From DASXMX01 sp036794395 (GTDB lineage Bacteria; Planctomycetota; Phycisphaerae; Tepidisphaerales; Tepidisphaeraceae): DNA of 13,957 bases. Numbering within the stretch: position 1 is the first letter of the stretch; the number at the start of each line of letters is the position of its first letter. The notes under the pieces are model-generated. The model was not told where the DNA came from and made no database searches. It saw only the letters and a list, made by a program, of their open reading frames with translations. Of the stretch, positions 1 to 7,314 are shown one piece after another. Location of the stretch: the NCBI GenBank assembly GCA_036794395.1, contig DAIRGS010000182.1:1-13957 (forward strand), in the 5' to 3' direction. Position numbers and translations under genes: made by a program.

Positions 1-144
1 TTTTCAGGTCAGATTGGCTCGGCAGGAGCCTCGCACTCCCGAAATGAGTCGCGGGCCTAGGAACATGCGATCGCCCTGTCCCTTCTCCACGTTTCGCTCA
101 CCAACTTCTTTCACTTTGCATCTTTATTCCGTACCTTGCCCACA
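1..144. other. Upstream region of folD, no gene seen
   Basis: I see no coding region here. The only structure is a short hairpin at 16-30 (GGCTC, five-base loop, GAGCC) with no T-run after it, so it is not a convincing terminator. The stretch just before folD (about 95-140) is pyrimidine-rich. It shows no Shine-Dalgarno sequence and no promoter I would defend. The 3' end of a neighbour beyond the left edge could lie here, but I cannot support it. Confidence 0.4.
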
Positions 145-1023
145 ATGTCAGCCAAGATCATAGATGGCGCCGCCCTCGCCGCCGCGATTCGCGCGGAAGT
201 GACCGAACGTGTCGGGCGTTTGAGCGAAAAGGGCCGGCTTGTTTCGCTCACCGCGATCCTTGTCGGGTCGACGCCCGCGGGGGAGCTTTACGCCGAGCGC
301 CAGCGGCAGGCGTGCCAGGCCGTTGGCATCAACTACGAGCTGCGCACACTGTCGGCCCATATCGACGCAAAAACGCTCACCCAGACCATTCACCTTCTCA
401 ACCACGACACATCCGTCAGCGGCATCATGCTCCATCTCCCATTGCCTGCGCATCTTGATCCCACCGCGATGCAATACGAGATCGACCCCGTGAAAGACGT
501 TGAAGGCGTGAACCCCGCGAACATTGGATATGTGGTGTACGGCCACACGTTAATCGCCCCGTGTACCGCGCTGGCGGTCATCGAATTGATTAAATCCACG
601 GGCGTGCCCCTTCGCGGGGCCGAAGCTGTCGTGGTGGGAGCCAGCGAGATTGCCGGCAAACCGATCTCGCTTCTCCTGACCGAGCAAATGGCAACGGTCA
701 CACTGTGTCACATCGCAACCAAAGATCTTGCTCAGCATACGCGCCGGGCCGAAGTGCTGGTTGTGGCGGTGGGCAAGCCGGGTTTGGTTACGGGGGATGA
801 CGTAAGGGAAGGCGCGGTTGTCATCGACGTGGGGATCAATCGTGTCGCCGGTCCGGACGGCGTAAAGAAAACGGTAGGAGATGTCGCGTTCGATTCGGCC
901 AAAGAAAAAGCCGGGTGGATCACCCCCGTACCGGGCGGCGTTGGCCCGATGACTGTTGCCATGCTCATGAAAAACACACTCCGCAGCGCCGAACTGACAA
1001 TGGGCAATCTACGCCCTGCATAA
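145..1023 (+). CDS. folD: FolD-family methylenetetrahydrofolate dehydrogenase/cyclohydrolase, divergent active site
   Basis: This is a cytoplasmic one-carbon enzyme. The family interconverts 5,10-methylene-THF, 5,10-methenyl-THF and 10-formyl-THF using NAD(P). The 292 residues match the normal family length. The start MSAKIIDG is the canonical FolD N-terminus, so I take ATG 145 rather than the in-frame TTG at 136; no clear ribosome site is visible. The NAD(P)-binding signature VVVGASEIAGKP (about 162-173) and the C-terminal ITPVPGGVGPMTVAML motif are intact. The folate pocket is odd. The usual Y-x-x-x-K reads Y49-AER-Q53, the usual LVQLPLP reads LHLPLP (His97), and the usual KDVDG reads KDVEG (Glu120). 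In E. coli these positions are Lys54, Gln98 and Asp121. Loss of the lysine is known to abolish the cyclohydrolase step while sparing dehydrogenase activity, so this may be a dehydrogenase-only or repurposed enzyme. The gene converges with the methyltransferase across only 9 bases. Family assignment is sure; bifunctionality is doubtful. Confidence 0.93.
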   Translation: MSAKIIDGAALAAAIRAEVTERVGRLSEKGRLVSLTAILVGSTPAGELYAERQRQACQAVGINYELRTLSAHIDAKTLTQTIHLLNHDTSVSGIMLHLPLPAHLDPTAMQYEIDPVKDVEGVNPANIGYVVYGHTLIAPCTALAVIELIKSTGVPLRGAEAVVVGASEIAGKPISLLLTEQMATVTLCHIATKDLAQHTRRAEVLVVAVGKPGLVTGDDVREGAVVIDVGINRVAGPDGVKKTVGDVAFDSAKEKAGWITPVPGGVGPMTVAMLMKNTLRSAELTMGNLRPA

Positions 1024-1032
1024 CGCTTCGAA

Positions 1033-1893
1033 TTACGCTTGCGGTGCGGAGACCTTTTTGCGGGCCGTGATCTGAAGGTGCCCGGCAGCCGCTGCATTTG
1101 CCGGATCCTTGGAAAGTTCCTGCTCGATCCGAAGTAGCCGTTCTTCGGCATCGGGGTGCGTAAAAAGAATCTTATTCTTTCGTACCGGCACCAGCGTTTT
1201 GCCCGCGATGTTCACCACCTCAAAGCCCGCCAGTTCAAAAAGCTTCCGCAGCGATCCGGGTGTGAACATTTTCAGTTCAAACTGTTCCCGCTCGTCGGCG
1301 GTCAGCCAATGGGTCCGCGACGATTGAACGAACCGCTCCAGCTCATCAAGATTTCCCCGTTCTATGAAATGATCCAGGGCGGCCAGTTTGTTATCAGCCG
1401 TGGCAACGACTACGCCGTTTGCCTTGGTGATTCGGTGCATCTCGCGCGCCGCACGCTGCGGGTCCGAGCAGATCGACAGCGGATCCCCCATCGCCAGAAC
1501 CAGCTCGAATGTGTCTGAAGGCACCTCAGGCATTTCAACGATGTCAGCCACAACGAGCGTTGCCTTCTGAGCCTTGTTTCCCATTTTCGCAACCTTGGCG
1601 CGCGTCTGCTCGATCATGGAAGCCGCGTGATCGACAAACGTCGTGGGAAACCCGCTCTTGAGCAGCTTCAACCCCCATTTCCCGGTGCCGCAACCCAGGT
1701 CGGCACAGTGCGCAATCGCGTTCACTGGCAGCGAAGGCTTGATCAGCCGCCACGTCAGCTCATCATGAAAATGCCAGTATGGATCGTCGTAAATCGAGTC
1801 GTATTGACGCGCCACACGATCGTGGTATCGACGCGAGGGATCATGGCGATTTCGGGGGGAAGGGCGGGGCATACGGGTATGGTACTGACCCAT
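1033..1893 (-). CDS. Class I SAM-dependent methyltransferase
   Basis: The protein has 286 residues from ATG 1893. It carries the glycine-rich SAM-binding motif I, ADLGCGTGKWG, about 65 residues in. A motif II-like aspartate follows (TTFVDHAASMIEQ), then LVVADIVEMP and FELVLAMGDPLSICSDPQRAAREMHRI, the usual post-I to motif III layout of Methyltransf_11/25 proteins. The C-terminal third (MFTPGSLRKLFELAGFEVVNIAGKTLVP) is the typical end of small-molecule methyltransferases, followed by a short helical tail. The substrate cannot be told. The frame stays open upstream to a TTG at 1974, four bases after the murD stop, but those 27 extra residues look non-conserved. ATG 1893 is preceded by a weak GGGG, and ATG 1872 is another candidate. 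Its position behind murD suggests co-transcription. No link to peptidoglycan is shown by the sequence. Confidence 0.85.
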   Translation of the reverse strand: MGQYHTRMPRPSPRNRHDPSRRYHDRVARQYDSIYDDPYWHFHDELTWRLIKPSLPVNAIAHCADLGCGTGKWGLKLLKSGFPTTFVDHAASMIEQTRAKVAKMGNKAQKATLVVADIVEMPEVPSDTFELVLAMGDPLSICSDPQRAAREMHRITKANGVVVATADNKLAALDHFIERGNLDELERFVQSSRTHWLTADEREQFELKMFTPGSLRKLFELAGFEVVNIAGKTLVPVRKNKILFTHPDAEERLLRIEQELSKDPANAAAAGHLQITARKKVSAPQA

Positions 1894-1978
1894 TACCCCG
1901 CGAACAGCCGAGTTGAGCGGTTGGAAGTGTCTACTGTAGCCGAGTCCAAGGGGAGTCCGCCCCACGGAACACAACTAC

Positions 1979-3310
1979 TCACTCTTTCCCGCGCGCGAAC
2001 TTCGCAAATATCTCCCCCCGTTCTTCAAAGTTCACAAACTGATCGAGACTCGAGCAACCGGGGCTGAGCAGCACGATGTCGCCGGGCGATGCGTTTTGTT
2101 TTGCGAGCTTCACGGCGGTTTCGAGGCACCCGCATTCGTACACGGCTGCTGAGCTTTGGCTGCCGGATTGGGACATGGTTTCCGCCAGCGACTTGCCCAT
2201 CGCGCCGATGCAGAAGACGGCTTTGGCCCGCCCAATCAGGGCGTTGCACATTGGGGTCATGCCCAGGCCCTTGTCTTTGCCACCGACAATCTGGAGGACG
2301 CGTTTGGCGGGGAATGAATCCAGCGCGGCGATAGCCGCCTCAGGAATCGTGGCGATCGAGTCATTGAAGTAGCGCACGCCGTTGGCTTCGTGAACCAGTT
2401 GAAGGCGGTGGGGGAGGGCGACGAATTCTCGCAGTGCCTCTTCGGCGTCATCCCGGCCGATCCCCAGCTCATAAGCCGCCGCGAACGCGGCCTGAGCGTT
2501 TGACTGGTTATGTCGCCCCGGCATCCCCACTTCGAGGGGCCGGCGGTCTTGGATGCCGAATCGAACGACCCGGGCGGGCGTCAGGCCGGCCAGCGACATC
2601 GAGCCGGGGTCTTCGTCGTTCAAAATGGCGATATCGTCGGCGCGTTGAAATCGTAAAATGTTTGACTTTGCTTCAACATAAGCATCCATCGATCCGTGCC
2701 AGTCGAGGTGATCGGCGGCGATCATGGTTACCACCGCCAAATGGGGCGACCATCTGATTGTCGCCAGGTCGTGCAGCATGAAGCTCGACAGTTCCAGCAC
2801 GACCAGATCGGCCGGTTGAATCTCTTTCAAGTCCGGCAGCAGCGAGTGTCCGATATTCCCGCCGACCCAGGTCTTGAATCGACGCCGTAGAATCTGGCCC
2901 AACATGGCCGTGGCTGTCGATTTCCCCTTGGTGCCGGTCACACCGACAATCGATGCCGGGCAACGTTCGATGAACAGCCGGATTTCGGTCGTGACTTCGA
3001 CACTGGCTTTGCGTGCCGCTTGAAGAAATGGATTGGTGGGTGGAATTGCGGGAGAAGCGACAACCAGATCGACGCCGGTAAAGTCTTCAAGCCGATGCTC
3101 GCCCAGCCGGTATTCGATCGGAAGCCCGCTCAGTTGTTCAATTGAGCCGGCAAGTTTTTCCGGGGCAGCCTGATCGGTGACAAGGACTTTGCATCCCTGC
3201 TCGACAAGCCACCGCGCCGCCGCGATCTGACCGCCAAACCGGCCAAGCCCCGCAACTGTCACTCGCTTTTCGCGAAGCTCGTACACGACATGACTCGAAT
3301 CGATTGTCAC
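1979..3310 (-). CDS. murD: UDP-N-acetylmuramoyl-L-alanine--D-glutamate ligase (MurD)
   Basis: MurD adds D-glutamate to UDP-MurNAc-L-Ala with ATP in cytoplasmic peptidoglycan synthesis. The 443 residues fit the family. An N-terminal Rossmann-type UDP-binding domain (VTVAGLGRFGG, about 17-27) is followed by the Mur-ligase P-loop VTGTKGKST (124-132). ELSSFML (173-179), DHLDWHG (200-206) and the expected carbamylated lysine in YVEAK (Lys215) come next. The MurD-type C-terminal signature is HRLQLVHEANGVRYFNDS, then GGKDKG at 343-348. Two variants stand out. The P-loop Asn of GTNGKS is Lys128. The usual NDSKATN reads NDSIATI, with Ile319 in place of the substrate-contacting lysine. I recall the NDSIAT form from other MurD lineages, so it is probably a clade variant. 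The start is GTG 3310; a GAGG lies immediately before it, too close to be ideal. The gene lies downstream of the lipoprotein gene, 89 bases away. Confidence 0.95.
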   Translation of the reverse strand: MTIDSSHVVYELREKRVTVAGLGRFGGQIAAARWLVEQGCKVLVTDQAAPEKLAGSIEQLSGLPIEYRLGEHRLEDFTGVDLVVASPAIPPTNPFLQAARKASVEVTTEIRLFIERCPASIVGVTGTKGKSTATAMLGQILRRRFKTWVGGNIGHSLLPDLKEIQPADLVVLELSSFMLHDLATIRWSPHLAVVTMIAADHLDWHGSMDAYVEAKSNILRFQRADDIAILNDEDPGSMSLAGLTPARVVRFGIQDRRPLEVGMPGRHNQSNAQAAFAAAYELGIGRDDAEEALREFVALPHRLQLVHEANGVRYFNDSIATIPEAAIAALDSFPAKRVLQIVGGKDKGLGMTPMCNALIGRAKAVFCIGAMGKSLAETMSQSGSQSSAAVYECGCLETAVKLAKQNASPGDIVLLSPGCSSLDQFVNFEERGEIFAKFARGKE

Positions 3311-3399
3311 CCCTCACAGCATCGGTCGAAACACCCGAAATATTGAACCACGAGCTAACTTAAAACGCCAAGGGCACGCGCGATTACCCGGCCCGCCCG

Positions 3400-4638
3400 T
3401 TATTTCGCCAATGCCACCGATTGAACCGGGGAGGCGTCCATCACCACTTCGCCAGCCGACCCGGCCTGCAAAATCGGATGCACCGCCGTTACCCGGGCGT
3501 TATCGTCGGCAAGATAAATCAGCCCATCGCCGGCGGTGCTCGCGGCAAACGCGCTAAAATCTTTTCGCCTTGAACGGAATCGCTCCTCACCCGTGGCCTT
3601 GTCCAACGCGAGGATGCGTTTTTCCGCATTGGCAATGTAAACGTATGAGCCGTCCTCGGCGAGGAACTGCCTGGCCTGGGGGGCCAGCCATCGCGGAGAT
3701 CGGCTGGCATTGTTTGCGTCCGGCCCTGGATTCTTATCAATAGCAGCCAGCCCGCGACCTTCGATGTACTGATAAACGGCGTCTTTGGTCAGGGCAGGAG
3801 GCGTACGTAGGGCCGCGCCGGCGAAGAACTGCCACTTCACTTTTCCAAGCTTCTCATTCAGGCAATAGAGCTTGCTGTCGGTCGATGCGACATACAGCCC
3901 GGTCGAATCGAGCATCAGGTTGGCCACAACGCCGCCATAGGTTCCGAAGACGCCTTCGGGCAAAGACCAGACCGGCTGGCGGTCCTCCATCGTCACCGCC
4001 GTCACCGAGCCCTTTTCCGAGGCGATGAAGACGGTGTCTTTACTCAGCGCGGGTGCTGCAGACACGAATGACCCCGGCGTCATGAGCGTCCAGATTTCCG
4101 GCACATAGGCGCGCGTCATGTCGGCCGCCACCGCCCGTCCGCTGGCGCGGAAGTCAGCGCCGAAGTAAACCATCTTCCCCGTTCCCACCGCGTCGCTGCG
4201 GATTGGGAATTTCAGGTCCTGGGAGAAGGGCTTGTCCGATTCATCAGTCGGCCGCAGCGGATGCGGAATATGCCGGCCGCCCACCTCAAATACATCCAGG
4301 TGCGTGGTGGTCGGATAGACGATCCGGTCTTTTAAGACCACCGGCGCATGCAATCCATTGACGCCATCGGCCGGCCGATCGACCTGCATCAGCCGTCCGC
4401 TGGTTCGGTCGATCACCGCGGACGAACCGTCCTGGCGATATGCGAACACGAACTTATCCACCAGGTGAATGGCGGTTATCGGATTGGCCCTCCCGTCGGC
4501 AAGATCGGTTGCCCATTGGCGGGCAAACGAACGGGCGCCCAGCGCCTCGGTCTGCGGGGGAGGAACGGATTTGGTAGTGCAGCCCACGGCAACGGACGTG
4601 ACGACTGCCAACATCAGCATCAACAGGTGCTTGCTCAC
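3400..4638 (-). CDS. PQQ-like beta-propeller lipoprotein (BamB-like fold)
   Basis: This is a predicted lipoprotein of 412 residues. The N-terminus is a type II signal peptide: Ser-Lys, a hydrophobic run LLMLMLAVVTSV, then the lipobox A-V-G-C with the acylated cysteine at residue 20. The rest is made of repeated WD/PQQ-like blades. Examples are YRQDGSSAVIDRTSGRLMQV, SEKGSVTAVTMEDRQPVWSL, STDSKLYCLNEKLGKVKWQF and ANAEKRILALDKATGEERFR, each pairing a strand with an A-x-D-x-x-T/L-G-x-x-x-W/R turn. This is the propeller fold of BamB and quinoprotein dehydrogenases, but no catalytic residues for quinone use are visible, so a scaffold or binding role is likelier. The frame opens at GTG 4650, yet GTG 4638 has GGAG exactly six bases upstream (CTCC on the + strand at 4645-4648), and I prefer it. 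A good promoter lies just upstream. Membership in the BAM complex is not shown. Confidence 0.85.
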   Translation of the reverse strand: MSKHLLMLMLAVVTSVAVGCTTKSVPPPQTEALGARSFARQWATDLADGRANPITAIHLVDKFVFAYRQDGSSAVIDRTSGRLMQVDRPADGVNGLHAPVVLKDRIVYPTTTHLDVFEVGGRHIPHPLRPTDESDKPFSQDLKFPIRSDAVGTGKMVYFGADFRASGRAVAADMTRAYVPEIWTLMTPGSFVSAAPALSKDTVFIASEKGSVTAVTMEDRQPVWSLPEGVFGTYGGVVANLMLDSTGLYVASTDSKLYCLNEKLGKVKWQFFAGAALRTPPALTKDAVYQYIEGRGLAAIDKNPGPDANNASRSPRWLAPQARQFLAEDGSYVYIANAEKRILALDKATGEERFRSRRKDFSAFAASTAGDGLIYLADDNARVTAVHPILQAGSAGEVVMDASPVQSVALAK

Positions 4639-4665
4639 GGATGGCTCCACGGTTGAGGAGGCCGG

Positions 4666-4695
4666 AAGATATCAGCCGCTCCGCCAGACCGTCAA
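4666..4695 (-). promoter_or_regulatory. Sigma70-type promoter of the lipoprotein gene
   Basis: Read on the minus strand, TTGACG (4695-4690) and TATCTT (4671-4666) are separated by 18 bases. The -10 is preceded by TG in the extended position (TGATATCTT). Transcription would start near 4659, giving a leader of about 20 bases that contains the GGAG ribosome site used by GTG 4638. Five of six bases match at -35 and four of six at -10. Confidence 0.5.
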
Positions 4696-4814
4696 ACACA
4701 ACGCCTCACCGTCACAGGTTTAGTTCTGACAAATCGGACGCGGTCAGGCGTCATGACCCACAACAACATGCAATTGCCCTGTAATGCGCAGTTAGGGGCG
4801 GCCAGTTGATTTGC

Positions 4815-4843
4815 TTGACACTTTTTTGGCCACGCCGTACGTT
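4815..4843 (+). promoter_or_regulatory. Candidate promoter for the STAS/HATPase genes
   Basis: A perfect TTGACA at 4815-4820 is followed after 17 bases by TACGTT (4838-4843), a weak -10 matching at the T, A and final T. A start near 4850 would leave a leader of about 118 bases before the STAS gene. The flanking divergent intergenic region (4639-4968) holds no ORF I would support. The -35 is strong but the -10 is poor, so a regulated promoter or another sigma factor is possible. Confidence 0.4.
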
Positions 4844-4968
4844 TAGACGGTTATTGTTGTTGCGCACGCTAAAGCGGGCCGCCGACGTCCGGGGTTCTTG
4901 CTCGGGGAAGCGGAGTTCGTTTCGCATCGGCGTGCTGGATCGCTCCTATCCCTTGAGGAACGTTGGCC

Positions 4969-5328
4969 ATGGCTGAAACCATACCGCCGCTCTCCGTCGT
5001 CCGGCAAAAGGATATTCGAATTGTCGAGTTCACCAACAATCGGATCCTCGACGAGGCCAACATTGCCGAAATCGGCAATACCCTTTCAGTCTTGATCGAT
5101 GAGCAGGAACATCCCAAGCTTCTGCTTGATTTTGCAAATGTCGATCATCTGAGCAGCGCCGCCCTTGGCGAATTGATCAAGGCCAATAACCGTCTCCGCG
5201 AACGCGGCGGGCAATTGCGATTGACCAACATCAAGCCGCAGATCCTCGAAGTGTTTGTCATTACGAAACTGAACAAGCTATTCCGCATTCTTCCTACCAG
5301 GGCGGAGGCCCTGGCCAGTTTCACCTAG
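4969..5328 (+). CDS. STAS-domain anti-anti-sigma factor (SpoIIAA/RsbV-like)
   Basis: This is a small cytoplasmic STAS protein of 119 residues. By family knowledge it would bind the anti-sigma kinase encoded next and release a sigma factor when unphosphorylated. The core runs IRIVEFTNNRILDEANIAEIG, KLLLDFANVDHLSSAALGELI, QLRLTNIKPQILEVFVITKLNKLFRI, in normal STAS order. The usual D-S-S/T-G-L-G phosphorylation loop reads S62-S63-A64-A65-L66-G67. The site equivalent to SpoIIAA Ser58 is Ala64, so phosphorylation, if any, would use Ser63 or Ser62. I know this LSSAALG form from planctomycete STAS proteins. GAGGAA at 4955-4960 lies eight bases before ATG 4969, which favours that start over the in-frame TTG at 4963. 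The HATPase gene follows 120 bases downstream. Confidence 0.9.
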   Translation: MAETIPPLSVVRQKDIRIVEFTNNRILDEANIAEIGNTLSVLIDEQEHPKLLLDFANVDHLSSAALGELIKANNRLRERGGQLRLTNIKPQILEVFVITKLNKLFRILPTRAEALASFT

Positions 5329-5338
5329 GCGCGTTCGC

Positions 5339-5359
5339 TTCCGCACGGCGTGTGCGGAA
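5339..5359 (+). other. Perfect 8-bp hairpin between the STAS and HATPase genes
   Basis: TTCCGCAC and GTGCGGAA pair perfectly around the loop GGCGT, starting 11 bases after the STAS stop. No T-run follows, so it is not a standard intrinsic terminator. It could stabilise the upstream message or attenuate read-through between the two partner genes. Confidence 0.5.
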
Positions 5360-5448
5360 ACGTGTGGCGCGCGTGACAGGCCAAAAGCCTGGCTAACGGG
5401 TCGGTGGCGTGCCTGACGCTCAACGCGGCATTTTGCAGGATCGTGAGG

Positions 5449-5961
5449 ATGGCCGTCGCCGGCTCGAACCTTCACGGAGATTCAGACTCACCCGCCCCCG
5501 GTGGCCGGGGCGGTGCCAATGGCCGCCGAGGCGCTGGCGGGCCGTTGGTCTTTGTCATCAACTCCAACCTCGCCGAAGGTCGCGACGTTCAACGGCAAAT
5601 CCTTGAAAAAGTTCAAACCTGCGGGTTTCGCGGCACCAACTTTTTCGCAGTCAACCTTGCCCTCGAAGAAGCCCTGGTTAATGCAATCAAGCACGGCAAC
5701 CGGCTCGATCCGAATAAGAAGGTGAAGGTCCACGCCAAGATCACCCCGAAAAAAGCCGAGATCATGATCGAAGACGAAGGCCCCGGCTTCGATCGATCCT
5801 CGGTTCCCGATCCAACCGTCGCAGAGAATCTTGAAAAATGCAGCGGTCGCGGCATTCTCTTGATCGAAGCCTACATGACCCAGGTCAGTTGGGATCGGGG
5901 CGGCCGCCGCCTGCGCATGGTCAAGATCAACAAACCCGATCCGTCGTCCGGCGAGCCTTGA
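5449..5961 (+). CDS. RsbW/SpoIIAB-like anti-sigma ATP-binding protein (HATPase_c_2)
   Basis: The protein has 170 residues from ATG 5449. It carries the GHKL ATPase signature of anti-sigma serine kinases. The N-box is LALEEALVNAIKHGN, with the catalytic Glu at 73/74 and Asn78. The G1 box is DEGPGFD (109-115) and the G2 box is SGRGILLI (132-139). By family knowledge it binds and inhibits a sigma factor, or another output protein, and phosphorylates the STAS partner. The first 30 residues are Gly/Ser/Arg-rich and probably disordered. The frame opens at GTG 5404, but ATG 5449 has AGGA at 5437-5440 eight bases upstream and is the better start. The gene follows the STAS gene and is 37 bases before the rhomboid gene, all in one direction. 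No sigma factor or PP2C phosphatase gene is in view. Confidence 0.9.
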   Translation: MAVAGSNLHGDSDSPAPGGRGGANGRRGAGGPLVFVINSNLAEGRDVQRQILEKVQTCGFRGTNFFAVNLALEEALVNAIKHGNRLDPNKKVKVHAKITPKKAEIMIEDEGPGFDRSSVPDPTVAENLEKCSGRGILLIEAYMTQVSWDRGGRRLRMVKINKPDPSSGEP

Positions 5962-5998
5962 TGGCATCGCACATCGGCACCCCTGCCAAGTTTCCGTC

Positions 5999-7207
5999 AT
6001 GATCATCCCGCTCCGTACCGACAGCCGGCTGCATTCAACGCCCTACATGAATTGGGCGCTGATTGCCGCCAATGTCCTGGCGTTTGTTTTTGTGCAGCAT
6101 TTTTCCACGGCAGGGGGGCATTGGGGCTTTGATTTTCGTGTTGTCAACAGGCGGCTGACGACCGCTTTGGAATTGTCGCCCGACGTGCCCGACGTCAAAA
6201 CCTTCATCACCTACGCGTTCATGCATGGCGGCTTCATGCACCTGCTGGGCAACATGCTGTTCCTCTACATCTTCGGGAACAACGTAAACGACAAAATGGG
6301 ACACGCTGGGTATCTCGCGTTTTACCTCTCCGGCGCAGTCTTATCCGGCATCGCATTCATTCTGATGGAAAGCCACCATCAGGGCGTGATTGGCGCTAGC
6401 GGGGCAGTGGCTTCCGTGACCGGTGCATATCTGGTTTTGTTCCCGCGATCCAACGTCACGATCGTTTACTTCTGGTATTTCTTTGGAAAATATGAGCTTC
6501 CCAGCCTGTGGTTCATCCTCTTTTTTTTCATAAAAGACATCGTTCTCAACTCATTCAATTTTGGCCCGGCCGAAAACGTCGCGCATGCCGCCCACATTGG
6601 TGGAACGATTTTCGGATTCACCCTCTGCGTTATCCTGCTGGCGCTTCGGCTGCTTCCGCGCGATCAATTCGATCTGGTCGCAGTCATCAAGCAGTGGAAT
6701 CGTCGCCGGCAATACCGTGATATGGTTCGAGGGGGCTATAACCCTTTCGATTCCACCCCGCGCCAGCGCCCCGGCCAGCCGCCCCCTCCGCCGGACCCGC
6801 GCCAGGAGCACATCATGAATGTGCGCGGCGCTATTCTCGATGCAATCGCCCGCCACGACATCCCCACCGCCGCGGAACTGTATCTCCAGCTCATCGCGGC
6901 CGATCCCCAGCAAGTGCTGCCCAAACAGGCGCAACTCGATGTCGCTAACCAATTGGCCGGTGAAAATCGCTACACCGAAGCCGCCCAAGCCTACGAGACG
7001 CTGCTCCGCGTCTATCCCAAGACCGAGCAGATCGAACAACTCGAGCTGATGCTCGGCCTGATTTATTCCCGCTACCTGAGCCAATACGACCGTTCGATGC
7101 ATTTTCTTCAGCGCGCCCTGCTGCGCCTCCACGAAGAAAGTGCCCTCACGCTGGCCCGCGATGAAATCAAACGCATCCAGCCATTCCTGACACCCCGCCC
7201 TGTCTAA
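5999..7207 (+). CDS. Rhomboid intramembrane serine protease with C-terminal TPR-like domain
   Basis: The protein has 402 residues in two parts. Residues 1-220 are a rhomboid domain: a first membrane segment (WALIAANVLAFVFVQ), the L1 region, HGGFMHLLGNMLFLYIFGN with the oxyanion His81/Asn85, the GASG box with nucleophile Ser134, and AHAAHIGG with catalytic His199. All key residues are present, so the protease should be active on membrane substrates. A proline-rich linker (about 253-268, PGQPPPPPDPRQ) leads to an alpha-helical tail of about 130 residues. Phrases such as AAELYLQLIAADPQQ and NRYTEAAQAYETLLRVYP are TPR-like, pointing to a cytoplasmic protein-binding module. The start ATG 5999 gives MIIPLRTDS, a normal rhomboid N-terminus. 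Its place behind the partner-switching pair raises, but does not prove, a link between proteolysis and sigma control. Confidence 0.92.
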   Translation: MIIPLRTDSRLHSTPYMNWALIAANVLAFVFVQHFSTAGGHWGFDFRVVNRRLTTALELSPDVPDVKTFITYAFMHGGFMHLLGNMLFLYIFGNNVNDKMGHAGYLAFYLSGAVLSGIAFILMESHHQGVIGASGAVASVTGAYLVLFPRSNVTIVYFWYFFGKYELPSLWFILFFFIKDIVLNSFNFGPAENVAHAAHIGGTIFGFTLCVILLALRLLPRDQFDLVAVIKQWNRRRQYRDMVRGGYNPFDSTPRQRPGQPPPPPDPRQEHIMNVRGAILDAIARHDIPTAAELYLQLIAADPQQVLPKQAQLDVANQLAGENRYTEAAQAYETLLRVYPKTEQIEQLELMLGLIYSRYLSQYDRSMHFLQRALLRLHEESALTLARDEIKRIQPFLTPRPV

Positions 7208-7270
7208 TCGCCCCTTTGCTTAAGCTTGGGGTGAGGTGACTCTTTTTTTCACGTAAGGCCCGTGCCCGCG

Positions 7271-7279
7271 TGATATACT
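7271..7279 (+). promoter_or_regulatory. Extended -10 element before the zinc-ribbon gene
   Basis: TGATATACT is a TG-N-TATACT extended -10. No good -35 lies at proper distance; TTTCAC at 7247-7252 is 21 bases away, and a run of seven T occupies 7243-7249. The element overlaps the upstream GTG candidate at 7270. If it is real, the following gene must begin at ATG 7315 or 7318. It would separate the zinc-ribbon and YihY genes from the rhomboid transcript. Confidence 0.35.
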
Positions 7280-7314
7280 TCCCCGGATTCGGGCCAAGTG
7301 TCGCGAACACTCAT

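Noticed and set aside
6551..7132. Minus-strand open frame of 193 codons inside the rhomboid gene
   Set aside because: The + strand frame has all rhomboid catalytic motifs; the antisense frame is a mirror of its codon bias.
7208..7249. Possible terminator after the rhomboid gene (CCCC...GGGG and a T7 run)
   Set aside because: The stem is only four G-C pairs with a poor interior, and the T-run starts 12 bases after it, too far for an intrinsic terminator.
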